A DNA stretch of 64,000 nt, from NCBI GenBank assembly GCA_016710165.1, contig JADJLJ010000002.1:835501-899500 (forward strand), given 5' to 3'. Below, piece by piece: positions 43,644 to 51,878 of the stretch (position 1 is its first letter; every line of letters starts with the position of its first letter). The translations under genes were made by a program, and so were the position numbers. Below the pieces are notes generated by a model. The model worked only from the letters and a program-made list of their open reading frames with translations, searched no databases and was not told the origin of the DNA. Source of the stretch: Chitinophagaceae bacterium. Lineage in GTDB: Bacteria > Bacteroidota > Bacteroidia > Chitinophagales > Chitinophagaceae.

Positions 43644-44414
43644 ATGAAAAACCCAACATTAAAGAGAATATTCTTCTTCCTGGTCATTCTCGTTTTCATT
43701 CTGCCGCTCCCCTTGCTGTTTGCAAAGGGCAGGCCTGCCGGATCCTTGAGTTCCATAAGCATTGGTACAGCAGATTCGTCTGTTATCCCGGGCAACAATA
43801 AAGGGGCTACCAGGTCTTCTGTACTGTATGAAGATCTTCAACTGGACCAACGGGGCCTTTCCCGCCAGGCTTTTGAGTATGCCCTCCAGGGTTTTGAATA
43901 CCTGCGGCAGAACGGCGAAATTGAGAACCAGGACGTGATCTCCATTGTTGATTTCAGCCTGCCATCTTCCGCCAGGCGGTTATTTGTAATTGACCTAAAC
44001 AGTCAGAAGATCCTGTATAACACGTATGTGGCCCATGGCAACAGGTCGGGCAGGGAATATGCCAGCCAGTTCTCCAACAAACCCCAAAGCAACAAGAGTA
44101 GCCTGGGTTTTTATAAAACACTCAGCACCTATATGGGCGGCCATGGATATTCTTTGAAGCTGGAGGGATTGGAAAGAGGGATCAACGATAATGCCAACAG
44201 GAGAGCGATCGTGGTACACGGCGCGGCCTACGTCAGCGAAGGCCTGGTAAATGCCCAGGGTTATATCGGCCGCAGTCTTGGCTGCCCCGCATTGCCCGAA
44301 AAACTGCACAAGCCCATCATTGATAAAATAAAAGACGGCAGTTGCCTGTTCATTTTTGCACCAGACAGGAATTACCTGGCCAGTTCAAGGATATTGAAAG
44401 AAGCGGTGATGTGA
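43644..44414 (+). CDS. YkuD_2-type murein L,D-transpeptidase family protein
   Basis: 256 residues from the ATG at 43644 (MKNPTLKRIFFFLVILVFIL), with a signal anchor. FSLPSSARRLFVIDLNSQKI, YVAHGNRSGREYASQFSN, SLGFYKTLSTYMGGHGYSLK and NDNANRRAIVVHGAAYVSEG lead to IGRSLGCPALPEKLHKPIID, where SLGCPA holds the catalytic Cys. The family (PF13645) differs from the YcbB-type enzyme at 27.9 kb. Likely a periplasmic peptidoglycan enzyme. Single gene. Confidence 0.9.
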   Translation: MKNPTLKRIFFFLVILVFILPLPLLFAKGRPAGSLSSISIGTADSSVIPGNNKGATRSSVLYEDLQLDQRGLSRQAFEYALQGFEYLRQNGEIENQDVISIVDFSLPSSARRLFVIDLNSQKILYNTYVAHGNRSGREYASQFSNKPQSNKSSLGFYKTLSTYMGGHGYSLKLEGLERGINDNANRRAIVVHGAAYVSEGLVNAQGYIGRSLGCPALPEKLHKPIIDKIKDGSCLFIFAPDRNYLASSRILKEAVM

Positions 44415-44468
44415 GACCTTGATTGTGCGGGATGCCTGCCGATGATGTAATTATATTTTAGCAGCCTT

Positions 44469-44521
44469 GGTTCGTGTCTCACGAACCATTTTTTATACGC
44501 CTTGGTTTGTGACGACGAACC
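44469..44521. repeat. Two GGTTCGTG-type palindromes before panD
   Basis: GGTTCGTG-TCT-CACGAACC (44469-44487) is perfect with 8-bp arms and is followed by TTTTTT. A degenerate second copy (GGTTTGTG ... GACGAACC) spans 44504-44521. Could double as a bidirectional terminator after the transpeptidase. Confidence 0.85.
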
Positions 44522-44592
44522 GGGGCGAAAGACGAATGAAAAAATAACTCCGTTATATAAAATTCGCTGACATTTGCAAAAATTTCTGATTT

Positions 44593-44937
44593 ATGCTGAT
44601 AGAGATATTAAAGTCTAAAGTGCACCGGGCGGTGATTACCGAAGCCAACCTGAATTATGTAGGCAGTCTTACCCTGGATGAGGACCTGATGGATGCCGCC
44701 AACCTGATCGAACATGAAAAGATACAGGTGGTGAATGTGAACAACGGTGAACGGATAGAGACCTATCTTATAAAAGGGAAGAGAGGAAGCGGCGTGGTTT
44801 GTCTCAATGGCCCTGCCGCCCGTAAGGGAGCAGAAGGAGATGTCGTGATCATCATTTCCTATGCCACGATGGATTTTGAAGAGGCCAGGACATTTAAGCC
44901 AGTGGTCATTTTTCCGAAGGAAGGGAATAAGTTATAG
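44593..44937 (+). CDS. panD: Aspartate 1-decarboxylase
   Basis: 114 residues, normal length. The self-cleavage site is Gly24-Ser25 in LNYVGSLTLDEDLMDA; Ser25 becomes the pyruvoyl group. Also seen: ITEANLNY, EHEKIQVVNVNNGERIETYL and LNGPAARKGAEGDVVIIISY. It makes beta-alanine for pantothenate and CoA. Begins after a gene-free stretch with palindromes; a further 221-bp spacer separates it from dapA. Confidence 0.96.
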   Translation: MLIEILKSKVHRAVITEANLNYVGSLTLDEDLMDAANLIEHEKIQVVNVNNGERIETYLIKGKRGSGVVCLNGPAARKGAEGDVVIIISYATMDFEEARTFKPVVIFPKEGNKL

Positions 44938-45050
44938 TATCGTTAGCCCCGGTTCCTGCGCCTTGGCTCATGACTCAGGAACCAATTCCGGTAAATTAAT
45001 TCCGTTTCGTATACCAGGAAACGGGGCTGGCCGGCACATTTCTCCGCCTT

Positions 45051-45102
45051 GGTTCGTGTCTCACGGACCATTTTTAGTTCCGGTTCATGCGCCATGAACC
45101 GG
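45051..45102. repeat. Two palindromes between panD and dapA
   Basis: A near-perfect GGTTCGTGTCTCACGGACC (45051-45069) is followed by a perfect CCGGTTCATG-CGC-CATGAACCGG (45080-45102, 10-bp arms). A looser pair GGTTCCTG/CAGGAACC lies near 44950-44985. All belong to the same family and fill the 221-bp spacer 44938-45158. Confidence 0.85.
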
Positions 45103-45158
45103 GGCCGGCACATTTCAAAATCTCCCCAGTTCTCAATACCTTCACAAAAAATAGTTTT

Positions 45159-46040
45159 ATGAGTTTGCGTACAAAATTACAGGGAACGGGTGTGGCCATT
45201 GTTACTCCCTTTAAACCATCCATGGAGGTGGACTATGATGCCCTGGGTAAACTGATCGATTTTATCATCGGGAACGGTATTGAATATATTGTGAGCCTGG
45301 GTACCACCGGTGAAACGCCCACACTGGATACGGAAGAAAAGTTCGACATCATTCATTATACCTTCGAGCGGGTGAACAACCGGGTGCCCGTGGTGGTAGG
45401 CGTTGGTGGCAACAACACCCGGGAAGTGATGGAAAACCTGCAGAGTTACCCATTGGAAAAAGCAATTGCCGTATTAAGCGCCAGCCCATATTACAACAAA
45501 CCATCCCAGGAAGGGATCTTTCAGCATTATAAGAACCTGGCCGATGCAAGTCCCAGGCCGGTGATCTTGTATAACGTGCCGGGCAGAACGGGCAGCAACA
45601 TCAGCGCCGAAACAACCTTGCGTTTGGCAAAGGAAGTACCAAATATCGCCGGCATAAAAGAAGCCAGCGGCAACATGGTGCAGTGCATGCATATACTGCG
45701 TGACCGTCCCGAAGATTTCCTGGTGGTGAGCGGCGATGATCATCTTACCTTACCATTGATCGCCTGCGGCATGGACGGGGTGATCAGTGTGGCGGCCAAT
45801 TGCTTCCCCAGGGATTTTTCGGATATGGTGCGGTATTGCCTGGGAGGAGATTTTGCTTCGGCAAGGCCGCTGCATAATAAATGCCTGGAAGGTAATGACC
45901 TGTTGTTTGCAGAGAACAATCCTGCCGGGGCAAAGGCATTCCTGTCGGAAATGGGGATCATTAAGAATGTGCTGCGGCTGCCACTGGTTCCGTTGAGCAG
46001 CAGCATACACCAGAAGGTAAAGGTTTACCTTGGGAAATGA
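45159..46040 (+). CDS. dapA: 4-hydroxy-tetrahydrodipicolinate synthase
   Basis: 293 residues from the ATG at 45159 (MSLRTKLQGTGVAIVTPFKP). SLGTTGETPTL, VPVVVGVGGNNTREV, SASPYYNKPSQEGIFQHYKN, VILYNVPGRTGSNIS (catalytic Tyr) and IAGIKEASGNMVQ (Schiff-base Lys) identify it. It condenses pyruvate with aspartate semialdehyde, the first committed step to lysine and diaminopimelate. An upstream in-frame ATG lies within the palindrome region and was rejected. A dispersed repeat follows. Confidence 0.97.
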   Translation: MSLRTKLQGTGVAIVTPFKPSMEVDYDALGKLIDFIIGNGIEYIVSLGTTGETPTLDTEEKFDIIHYTFERVNNRVPVVVGVGGNNTREVMENLQSYPLEKAIAVLSASPYYNKPSQEGIFQHYKNLADASPRPVILYNVPGRTGSNISAETTLRLAKEVPNIAGIKEASGNMVQCMHILRDRPEDFLVVSGDDHLTLPLIACGMDGVISVAANCFPRDFSDMVRYCLGGDFASARPLHNKCLEGNDLLFAENNPAGAKAFLSEMGIIKNVLRLPLVPLSSSIHQKVKVYLGK

Positions 46041-46055
46041 ATACCTGTACCACTT

Positions 46056-46150
46056 AGGAACATAGAGAATGCATAAAACAACATTCAACAACATTCAACC
46101 AGATTGAACCATATAGGAACATAGAGAATACATAAAAACGACATTCAACC
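46056..46150. repeat. Dispersed intergenic repeat, one full and one partial copy
   Basis: A full copy (46056-46115) begins AGGAACATAGAGAATGCATA and continues with CAACATTCAA twice and CCAGATTGAACCA. A partial second copy follows directly (AGGAACATAGAGAATACATA). The reverse complement of the full unit is inside the palindrome at 40571-40635. Confidence 0.93.
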
Positions 46151-46171
46151 CGGTACACAAATAAATTCTGT

Positions 46172-47331
46172 ATGAAAAACATTTTGTGCCTCCTTGCATT
46201 TATTATTGCGTTTGTAAGAACGGAGGCACAGGTCAATGTTGTTTTCAAACTCGCAAAATCTCCTTCTGCTCATCCAGGCGACAGCATTTTTCTTGCCGGC
46301 AATTTCAACAACTGGGACCCGGGTAACAGCACGTATGCATTTTCTTTCAACAGCGACAGTGTATTGCAGCTTACTGTGCAGCTTGCGCCCGGTAACTATG
46401 CGTACAAGTGTACCCGGGGCAACTGGCAAAAAGTGGAAGCGGACAGCAATGGAAAAGATATTGAGAACCGGTTCTTGCCCCTGCGGTCAGATACCAGCAT
46501 CGGGATAAACATCAATGCCTGGAAGGATGATCTTCCCCCGGTGGAAAAAAAACATACGGCAGGCAGTAATGTGCAGATCATGGACACGGCTTTTTTATGC
46601 CGCAACTGAACCGGACAAGAAGGATATGGCTTTACCTGCCGGAGGATTATGCCAAAAGCAAAAAGCGCTACCCGGTATTGTATATGCACGACGGGCAGAA
46701 TCTTTTTGATGAATCCACCGCTGCTTTCGGCGAATGGGGCGTGGACGAAACGCTGGATTCAATGATCAGCAAAGGAAGGGCCGCCTGCATCGTGGTGGGC
46801 ATTGAAAATGGCCCGCAGCGGGTGAATGAATACAATCCTTACGAGACGGAACGTTTCGGGAATGGGGAGGGGGATGTCTACCTTGATTTTATTGCAGAAA
46901 CACTCAAGCCGTATATGGATAAGCAGTACCGGACACTCCCGTCCCGGGAGCATACGCTCATTGCAGGCAGTTCGGTGGGAGGGCTGATCTCTTATTATGC
47001 CATGCTGAGAAGGCCGGATGTCTTTGGCAAGGCAGGCATTTTCTCACCCTCGTTCTGGCTGGCGCCGCCCATAAAACAATTCACCGATTCAGCAGCGGGT
47101 AAAATGAATGGAAAATTCTTCTTCTACATCGGAGCAAAAGAGGGAGATTCTTTCATACAGGATATGCAGGAGGTTCAGGAATTGCTGGGTGCAGGATCTT
47201 CGGCCATGATCTATTCGGTGATCGACCCGGCCGGCAGTCATCATGAAAAGGCATGGCGGAAATGGTTCGCTGAATTCTACGGCTGGATCATGGCGGATGG
47301 ATTTAATTATGTGGTGCGAACCAGGGAATGA
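46172..47331 (+). CDS. Secreted esterase with CBM48-like N-terminal domain, one-base frame break
   Basis: About 386 residues if one T is added to the run at 46591-46596. A signal peptide (ILCLLAFIIAFVRTEAQ) precedes an early-set/CBM48-like beta domain (SIFLAGNFNNWDPGNSTY ... YAYKCTRGNWQKVEADSNG). The second frame, from PQLNRTRRIWLYLPEDYAKS, is an esterase-fold alpha/beta hydrolase: YPVLYMHDGQNLFDE, CIVVGIENGPQRVNEYNP and the nucleophile elbow AGSSVGGLISYY. This is the Esterase_phd (PF00756) type seen in ferulate or siderophore esterases. Substrate unknown. Confidence 0.85.
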
Positions 47332-47375
47332 CCAATGACTAATGACTAATGACTAGTGTCTAATGACCAATGTCT
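47327..47375. repeat. 7-bp tandem array, unit AATGACT
   Basis: Seven heptads: AATGACC, three AATGACT, AGTGTCT, AATGACC and AATGTCT. The first contains the esterase stop codon and the last reaches the rnz stop codon, so the array exactly fills the space between two convergent genes. Confidence 0.93.
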
Positions 47376-48277
47376 CAAATAATATAGCAGCTCCCCTGTA
47401 TGGCCAGTTCCGTATTTTTAAAAACGGCTGATGTTTCTTTCAGGAATTCATCCAGGTTATCATATTTTGAACTGAAATGCCCGATCAGTAATTTTTTTGC
47501 CCCGGCTTTTTTTGCGATTTCGGCTGCCTGTACCGTGGTGCTGTGAAAGCGTGCTGCTGCCCGTTCATGCAGGTCTTTCAGGTAAGTTGTTTCGTGGTAG
47601 AGCAGGTCCACATCTTTTACTTTTTCTGCCAGGGTCTCATCATAAATGGTATCTGCACAGAAGGCATACGATTTTGATCTTGGCCCGGGTATGGTCACTT
47701 CTTCGTTGGGTACAATGGTCCCTTTTTTATTTGCATAATCGAAACCCTGCTGAAGTTTTTCATAAAAGGATGCGGGGATCTCATAGATCCTGGCTCTTTC
47801 CGCATTTACTTTCCGCAGGTTCCTTATCTCCCGGAATAAAAATCCCCAGCAGTCGATGCGGTGCTGTACTTTAAAACATTCCACCGTCATCTTACTGCCC
47901 TTGACGATCATTCCTTCTTCTTTTAAAGGATGAAAATGCAGGGGATAGGAGAGATGGGTAGCGGCAAACTTCAGCTGCATATCGATCAACTGTTCCAGTT
48001 CCGGCGGCGCATGAAGGTGCAGGTCCTGCGTACGGTTGAGCAGGCTCATACTGGTGAGCAGGCCGATCAGCCCGAAATAATGGTCGCCGTGCAGGTGGGA
48101 GATGAAGATGTGATTGATCTTGCTGCGTTTTACTTTGTACCTGGAAAGCTGTACCTGGGTCCCTTCGCCGCAGTCAATTAAAAAACTTTCGTCCATGGTT
48201 TGCAGTACCTGGGCCGTTGGATTCCTGTCGAAGGCAGGAATGGCTGAATTGTTTCCTAAAATGGTTAGTGCGAACAA
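47375..48277 (-). CDS. rnz: Ribonuclease Z
   Basis: 300 residues, the normal short form. Metallo-beta-lactamase ligands: SHLHGDHYFGLIGLL (HxHxDH), with DTIYDETLAEKVKDVDLLYH carrying the later Asp and LLIGHFSSKYDN the closing His. FLIDCGEGTQVQLSRYKVKR is typical of the family. It trims the 3' end of tRNA precursors. The intact tRNA-Asp at 25.7 kb lacks an encoded full CCA, so some maturation of this kind is needed in this genome. Confidence 0.95.
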   Translation of the reverse strand: MFALTILGNNSAIPAFDRNPTAQVLQTMDESFLIDCGEGTQVQLSRYKVKRSKINHIFISHLHGDHYFGLIGLLTSMSLLNRTQDLHLHAPPELEQLIDMQLKFAATHLSYPLHFHPLKEEGMIVKGSKMTVECFKVQHRIDCWGFLFREIRNLRKVNAERARIYEIPASFYEKLQQGFDYANKKGTIVPNEEVTIPGPRSKSYAFCADTIYDETLAEKVKDVDLLYHETTYLKDLHERAAARFHSTTVQAAEIAKKAGAKKLLIGHFSSKYDNLDEFLKETSAVFKNTELAIQGSCYII

Positions 48278-48292
48278 AATGGGTTGTTTATA

Positions 48293-48388
48293 GTTTGAGG
48301 TTTGAGGTTTGAGGTTTGAGGTTTGAAGTTTGAGGTTGGTTCTTTGAAATAGGATGTGTCCACAACCTCAAACTTCAAACTTCAAACC
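48293..48388. repeat. 7-bp tandem array, unit GTTTGAG, with inverted copies
   Basis: Six heptads (four GTTTGAG, GTTTGAA, GTTTGAG) at 48293-48334, and three inverted units (CTCAAAC, TTCAAAC, TTCAAAC) at 48367-48387. The two blocks could pair as a long hairpin. Located between the STAS-like gene and rnz, filling the spacer. Confidence 0.92.
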
Positions 48389-48390
48389 TG

Positions 48391-48768
48391 TCAATCATCT
48401 TTCAGCAATTCCCTTTCTATCTCTTCCATCTGCACAATATCCCATGCTTCACTTTCGGATGGCGTTATATTCATCCCATCAAAAAAATCCTTCCGGGCAA
48501 ATGTCTTTTCCACTCCGGGTTGCAGGCAACATATTACAAAGGAATGCCCTGCCGCATAAAACTGCTGCTGGGTGCCGGCGATCTTTTCTGCCGCTTCCTC
48601 TTCCATTGCCTTAACGTCCTGCATATTCAAAACAATATGCGGTATGTCTTTTTGCAGGTAGGAAAGCAACAAATTTCCCAGTTCCTCTGTCATATTAACA
48701 GACAAATCAGCATCCTGCGGCGTAATTACAGTAAATCGTTCTTTGGTATCTATTTTGACTATTATCAT
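48391..48768 (-). CDS. STAS-domain protein (anti-sigma antagonist-like)
   Basis: 125 residues with a STAS-like alpha/beta fold: MIIVKIDTKERFTVITPQDA, LLSYLQKDIPHIVLNMQDVK, then KIAGTQQQFYAAGHSFVICC. The usual phospho-Ser site after DVKAME is replaced by EEE, so regulation by phosphorylation as in SpoIIAA is uncertain. No partner kinase is nearby. It is possibly a scaffold of a stress or surface signalling system; the exact role is unknown. Confidence 0.75.
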   Translation of the reverse strand: MIIVKIDTKERFTVITPQDADLSVNMTEELGNLLLSYLQKDIPHIVLNMQDVKAMEEEAAEKIAGTQQQFYAAGHSFVICCLQPGVEKTFARKDFFDGMNITPSESEAWDIVQMEEIERELLKDD

Positions 48769-48980
48769 GACAGGTAGCGTTTACAACTTGTTCTTTGTAA
48801 AGTAAAGGAAATTTTGGTTTTGTCCGGTTATGTATTTCCGGAAGCGAATCATCTTTTTCCGGGCAGTGGAAGGTGCCGGTAACAGTTTTTTAACTTTTTA
48901 ACATATTAACATTTGCCGTTTCCCGTAAACTATATCTTTAAAATAATCGTTATCATTGTACAAGCTAAATTCAATATAAA

Positions 48981-51524
48981 ATGGATAATAATTTTTCAGC
49001 CCAGGTAAAAGAAATAATTTCTTACAGCCGGGAAGAAGCGCTCCGGTTGGGAAATGATTTCATCGGCACGGAACACCTGGTTTTGGGATTGATAAGGGAC
49101 GGAGAGAATACCGCTGTGAAGATCTTAAAATCACTCAACATCGACCTTTTTGAACTCCGCAAGGAAATAGAGATAGCCGTAAAGGACAAGACCGGCAAGA
49201 ACATCGCAAACATCAACTCCCTTCCCCTCACCAAGCAGGCCGAAAAAGTGATACGCATTACGGTACTGGAAGCCAAGGCACAGAAAAGCGCCCAGGTGGA
49301 GAGCGAACACCTGATGCTTTCCATCCTCAAGAACAAAGAGAATATTGCCACACAGATACTGAACCAGTTTGATGTGGACTATGATGTATTTAAAAATGAA
49401 CTTGGGTTCGTCACCAGCAACCCTCCCTCTGCTGAATTCAGTGATGAAGGAGAAGAGGATTTTGAGGATGAAAAAAAATACAGCCAGCAAAAATCGCAAC
49501 GTGCCGGTGCCGGCAACCAGCCCAAGACAAAAACGCCCGTACTTGATAATTTCGGTCGTGACATCACCCGCCTTGCCGAGAACGGTTCACTGGATCCCAT
49601 CGTTGGCCGGGAGAACGAGATCGAACGGGTATCACAGATACTTTCACGCCGCAAGAAAAATAATCCCATACTTATCGGTGAGCCCGGGGTTGGTAAAACA
49701 GCCATCGTGGAAGGGCTGGCATTGCGGATCGTGCAGCGGAAGGTTTCCCGTGTATTATTTGATAAAAGAGTGGTTAGTCTTGACCTGGCAGCCCTGGTTG
49801 CCGGTACCAAATACCGGGGCCAGTTTGAAGAGCGGATGAAAGCCATCATGAATGAACTGGAGAAGAACCGGGATGTGATATTATTTATTGATGAGATCCA
49901 TACCATTGTTGGGGCCGGTGGTGCCAGTGGTTCACTGGATGCTTCCAATATTTTCAAACCGGCGCTGGCAAGGGGAGAACTGCAATGCATCGGCGCCTCT
50001 ACCCTGGATGAGTACCGCATGCACATAGAAAAGGACGGTGCATTGGACAGGCGTTTTCAGAAAGTGATCGTTGACCAGCCTTCGGTGGAAGAGACCATTG
50101 AGATACTTAACAACATAAAGAGCAAATACGAAGACTATCACAATGTTACCTACAGTAATGATGCCATTGAGGCTTGTGTGAAACTGAGCGACCGGTATAT
50201 GACCGACCGCCTCTTGCCCGACAAGGCCATTGACGTGCTGGATGAAGTAGGTGCAAGAAAGCACATCAAGAATATCAATGTGCCGGAAGAGATCATTGAC
50301 CTGGAGAAAAAGATCGAAGACATAAAACTGGAAAAGAATAAAGTGGTGAAGAGCCAGCGTTTTGAGGAAGCTGCCTCGCTGCGGGATACAGAAAAGCGTT
50401 TGCAGGAAGAACTGGAAGCAGCAAAGAATGCCTGGGAGGAAGAAAGCAAACACAAGCGTTACCCGATAGAAGAAGAAGATATTGCCGAAGTGGTTTCGAT
50501 GATGACCGGGATACCGGTGAAAAGGATGGTACAGGCTGAAACGGAGAAACTCCGCCGCATGGCCAACGATCTTCAGGGTGCTGTGATCGGGCAGGATGAA
50601 GCCATTTCAAAAGTGGTGAAAGCCATACAGCGCAACCGGGTAGGATTGAAGGATCCTAAAAAACCGATCGGTACATTCATTTTCCTTGGCCCCACCGGCG
50701 TAGGTAAAACCGAATTGGCACGGGCGCTTGCCCGGCATATGTTCGACAGTGATGATGCATTGATACGGATCGATATGAGTGAGTACATGGAGAAGTTCAC
50801 GGTAAGCAGGCTGATCGGTGCACCTCCGGGCTATGTAGGTTATGAAGAAGGAGGCCAGCTGACCGAACGGGTACGCCGCAAGCCTTATTCTGTTATCCTC
50901 CTGGATGAAATAGAAAAAGCACACCCGGATATTTATAATATATTATTACAGGTGCTGGATGATGGCCAGCTTACCGACGGAATGGGCCGTAAGGTTGATT
51001 TTAAGAACACACTCATCATCATGACCTCCAATATCGGGGCCCGCCAGTTGAAGGACTTTGGGGACGGAGTGGGTTTTGCTACTGCCAACCGGATGGAAAA
51101 TGCAGACGAGAACAATAAAGCAGTGATCGAAAAGGCCCTGAAGCGTACCTTCAGTCCCGAGTTTTTGAACCGGATCGATGACGTGGTGGTATTTAACTCA
51201 CTCAGCAAGGAAAATATCTTTGCCATCATTGATATACTGATGCAGGGGGTAATGAAGCGTTTGTCGAACCTTGGATTTACCATGGAACTGACCGAAAAGG
51301 CCAAGGAATTCATAGCAGACAAGGGGTATGACTCCCAGTTTGGTGCAAGGCCGCTTCACAGGGCCATTCAAAAATACCTGGAAGATCCTTTGGCAGAAGA
51401 GATCCTGAACATGAATATCAAGAACGGCGATGTAATGGTTGCCGAGCTGGATGAAGCCGCCGAAAAGATCAAATTCACCCTTAAAGAGGAAGAAAAAAAG
51501 AAGGAGAAAAAGTCCGAGGTATAA
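48981..51524 (+). CDS. clpC: ATP-dependent Clp protease ATP-binding subunit ClpC
   Basis: 847 residues. Two Clp_N repeats start the protein (YSREEALRLGNDFIGTEHLV). The first AAA+ module has Walker A GEPGVGKTA (about residue 232) and Walker B LFIDEIHTIVGAGG; the middle coiled coil contains the UVR-like stretch. The second AAA+ module has GPTGVGKTE (about 571), LLDEIEKAHPDIYN and the C-terminal KDFGDGVGFA-type region. It unfolds proteins for ClpP, which is not in the window. A gene-free stretch with a -7-like TATCTTTA near 48935 lies upstream. Confidence 0.96.
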   Translation: MDNNFSAQVKEIISYSREEALRLGNDFIGTEHLVLGLIRDGENTAVKILKSLNIDLFELRKEIEIAVKDKTGKNIANINSLPLTKQAEKVIRITVLEAKAQKSAQVESEHLMLSILKNKENIATQILNQFDVDYDVFKNELGFVTSNPPSAEFSDEGEEDFEDEKKYSQQKSQRAGAGNQPKTKTPVLDNFGRDITRLAENGSLDPIVGRENEIERVSQILSRRKKNNPILIGEPGVGKTAIVEGLALRIVQRKVSRVLFDKRVVSLDLAALVAGTKYRGQFEERMKAIMNELEKNRDVILFIDEIHTIVGAGGASGSLDASNIFKPALARGELQCIGASTLDEYRMHIEKDGALDRRFQKVIVDQPSVEETIEILNNIKSKYEDYHNVTYSNDAIEACVKLSDRYMTDRLLPDKAIDVLDEVGARKHIKNINVPEEIIDLEKKIEDIKLEKNKVVKSQRFEEAASLRDTEKRLQEELEAAKNAWEEESKHKRYPIEEEDIAEVVSMMTGIPVKRMVQAETEKLRRMANDLQGAVIGQDEAISKVVKAIQRNRVGLKDPKKPIGTFIFLGPTGVGKTELARALARHMFDSDDALIRIDMSEYMEKFTVSRLIGAPPGYVGYEEGGQLTERVRRKPYSVILLDEIEKAHPDIYNILLQVLDDGQLTDGMGRKVDFKNTLIIMTSNIGARQLKDFGDGVGFATANRMENADENNKAVIEKALKRTFSPEFLNRIDDVVVFNSLSKENIFAIIDILMQGVMKRLSNLGFTMELTEKAKEFIADKGYDSQFGARPLHRAIQKYLEDPLAEEILNMNIKNGDVMVAELDEAAEKIKFTLKEEEKKKEKKSEV

Positions 51525-51545
51525 ATATTACCGGTAACAGGTTTA

Positions 51546-51582
51546 AATGCCATCCGCCTTTGGCGGATGGCATTTTCATTTT
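51546..51582 (+). terminator. Rho-independent terminator of clpC
   Basis: AATGCCATCCGCC and GGCGGATGGCATT form a perfect 13-bp stem around TTT, followed by TTCATTTT. Strong. Confidence 0.92.
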
Positions 51583-51669
51583 GTGGATAAAACTTCCTCT
51601 TTTAAATCGTTGACAATGTAACACTTATAGAATTGTAGTACGGTTTCTACAAAAAATGTCATAAATCTC

Positions 51670-51701
51670 TTGGAAATATGAAAGCTATTTAGATATATTT
51701 G
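51670..51701 (+). promoter_or_regulatory. Promoter of the large T9SS protein gene
   Basis: TTG (51670-51672) and TATATTTG (51694-51701), a perfect TAnnTTTG, with a 21-bp spacer. This gives a leader of about 170 bases before the ATG at 51879; the rest of the gene-free stretch 51525-51878 holds only the clpC terminator. Confidence 0.75.
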
Positions 51702-51878
51702 TGTCCCCTAACAGAATAGTAATTTTACTGTCTTTCACGTGTTTTCTCCCTTACAAAGCTAAGTTGGTTTTACTATTGAGGTCATACAGACTTAGCAAAT
51801 TTTCCAAGAAATAAAACAGAATTTTTTACCGTCCAGTATTCTTTTTTGAAAAGCCAGATGCTTAAAAAATCTGGAATC

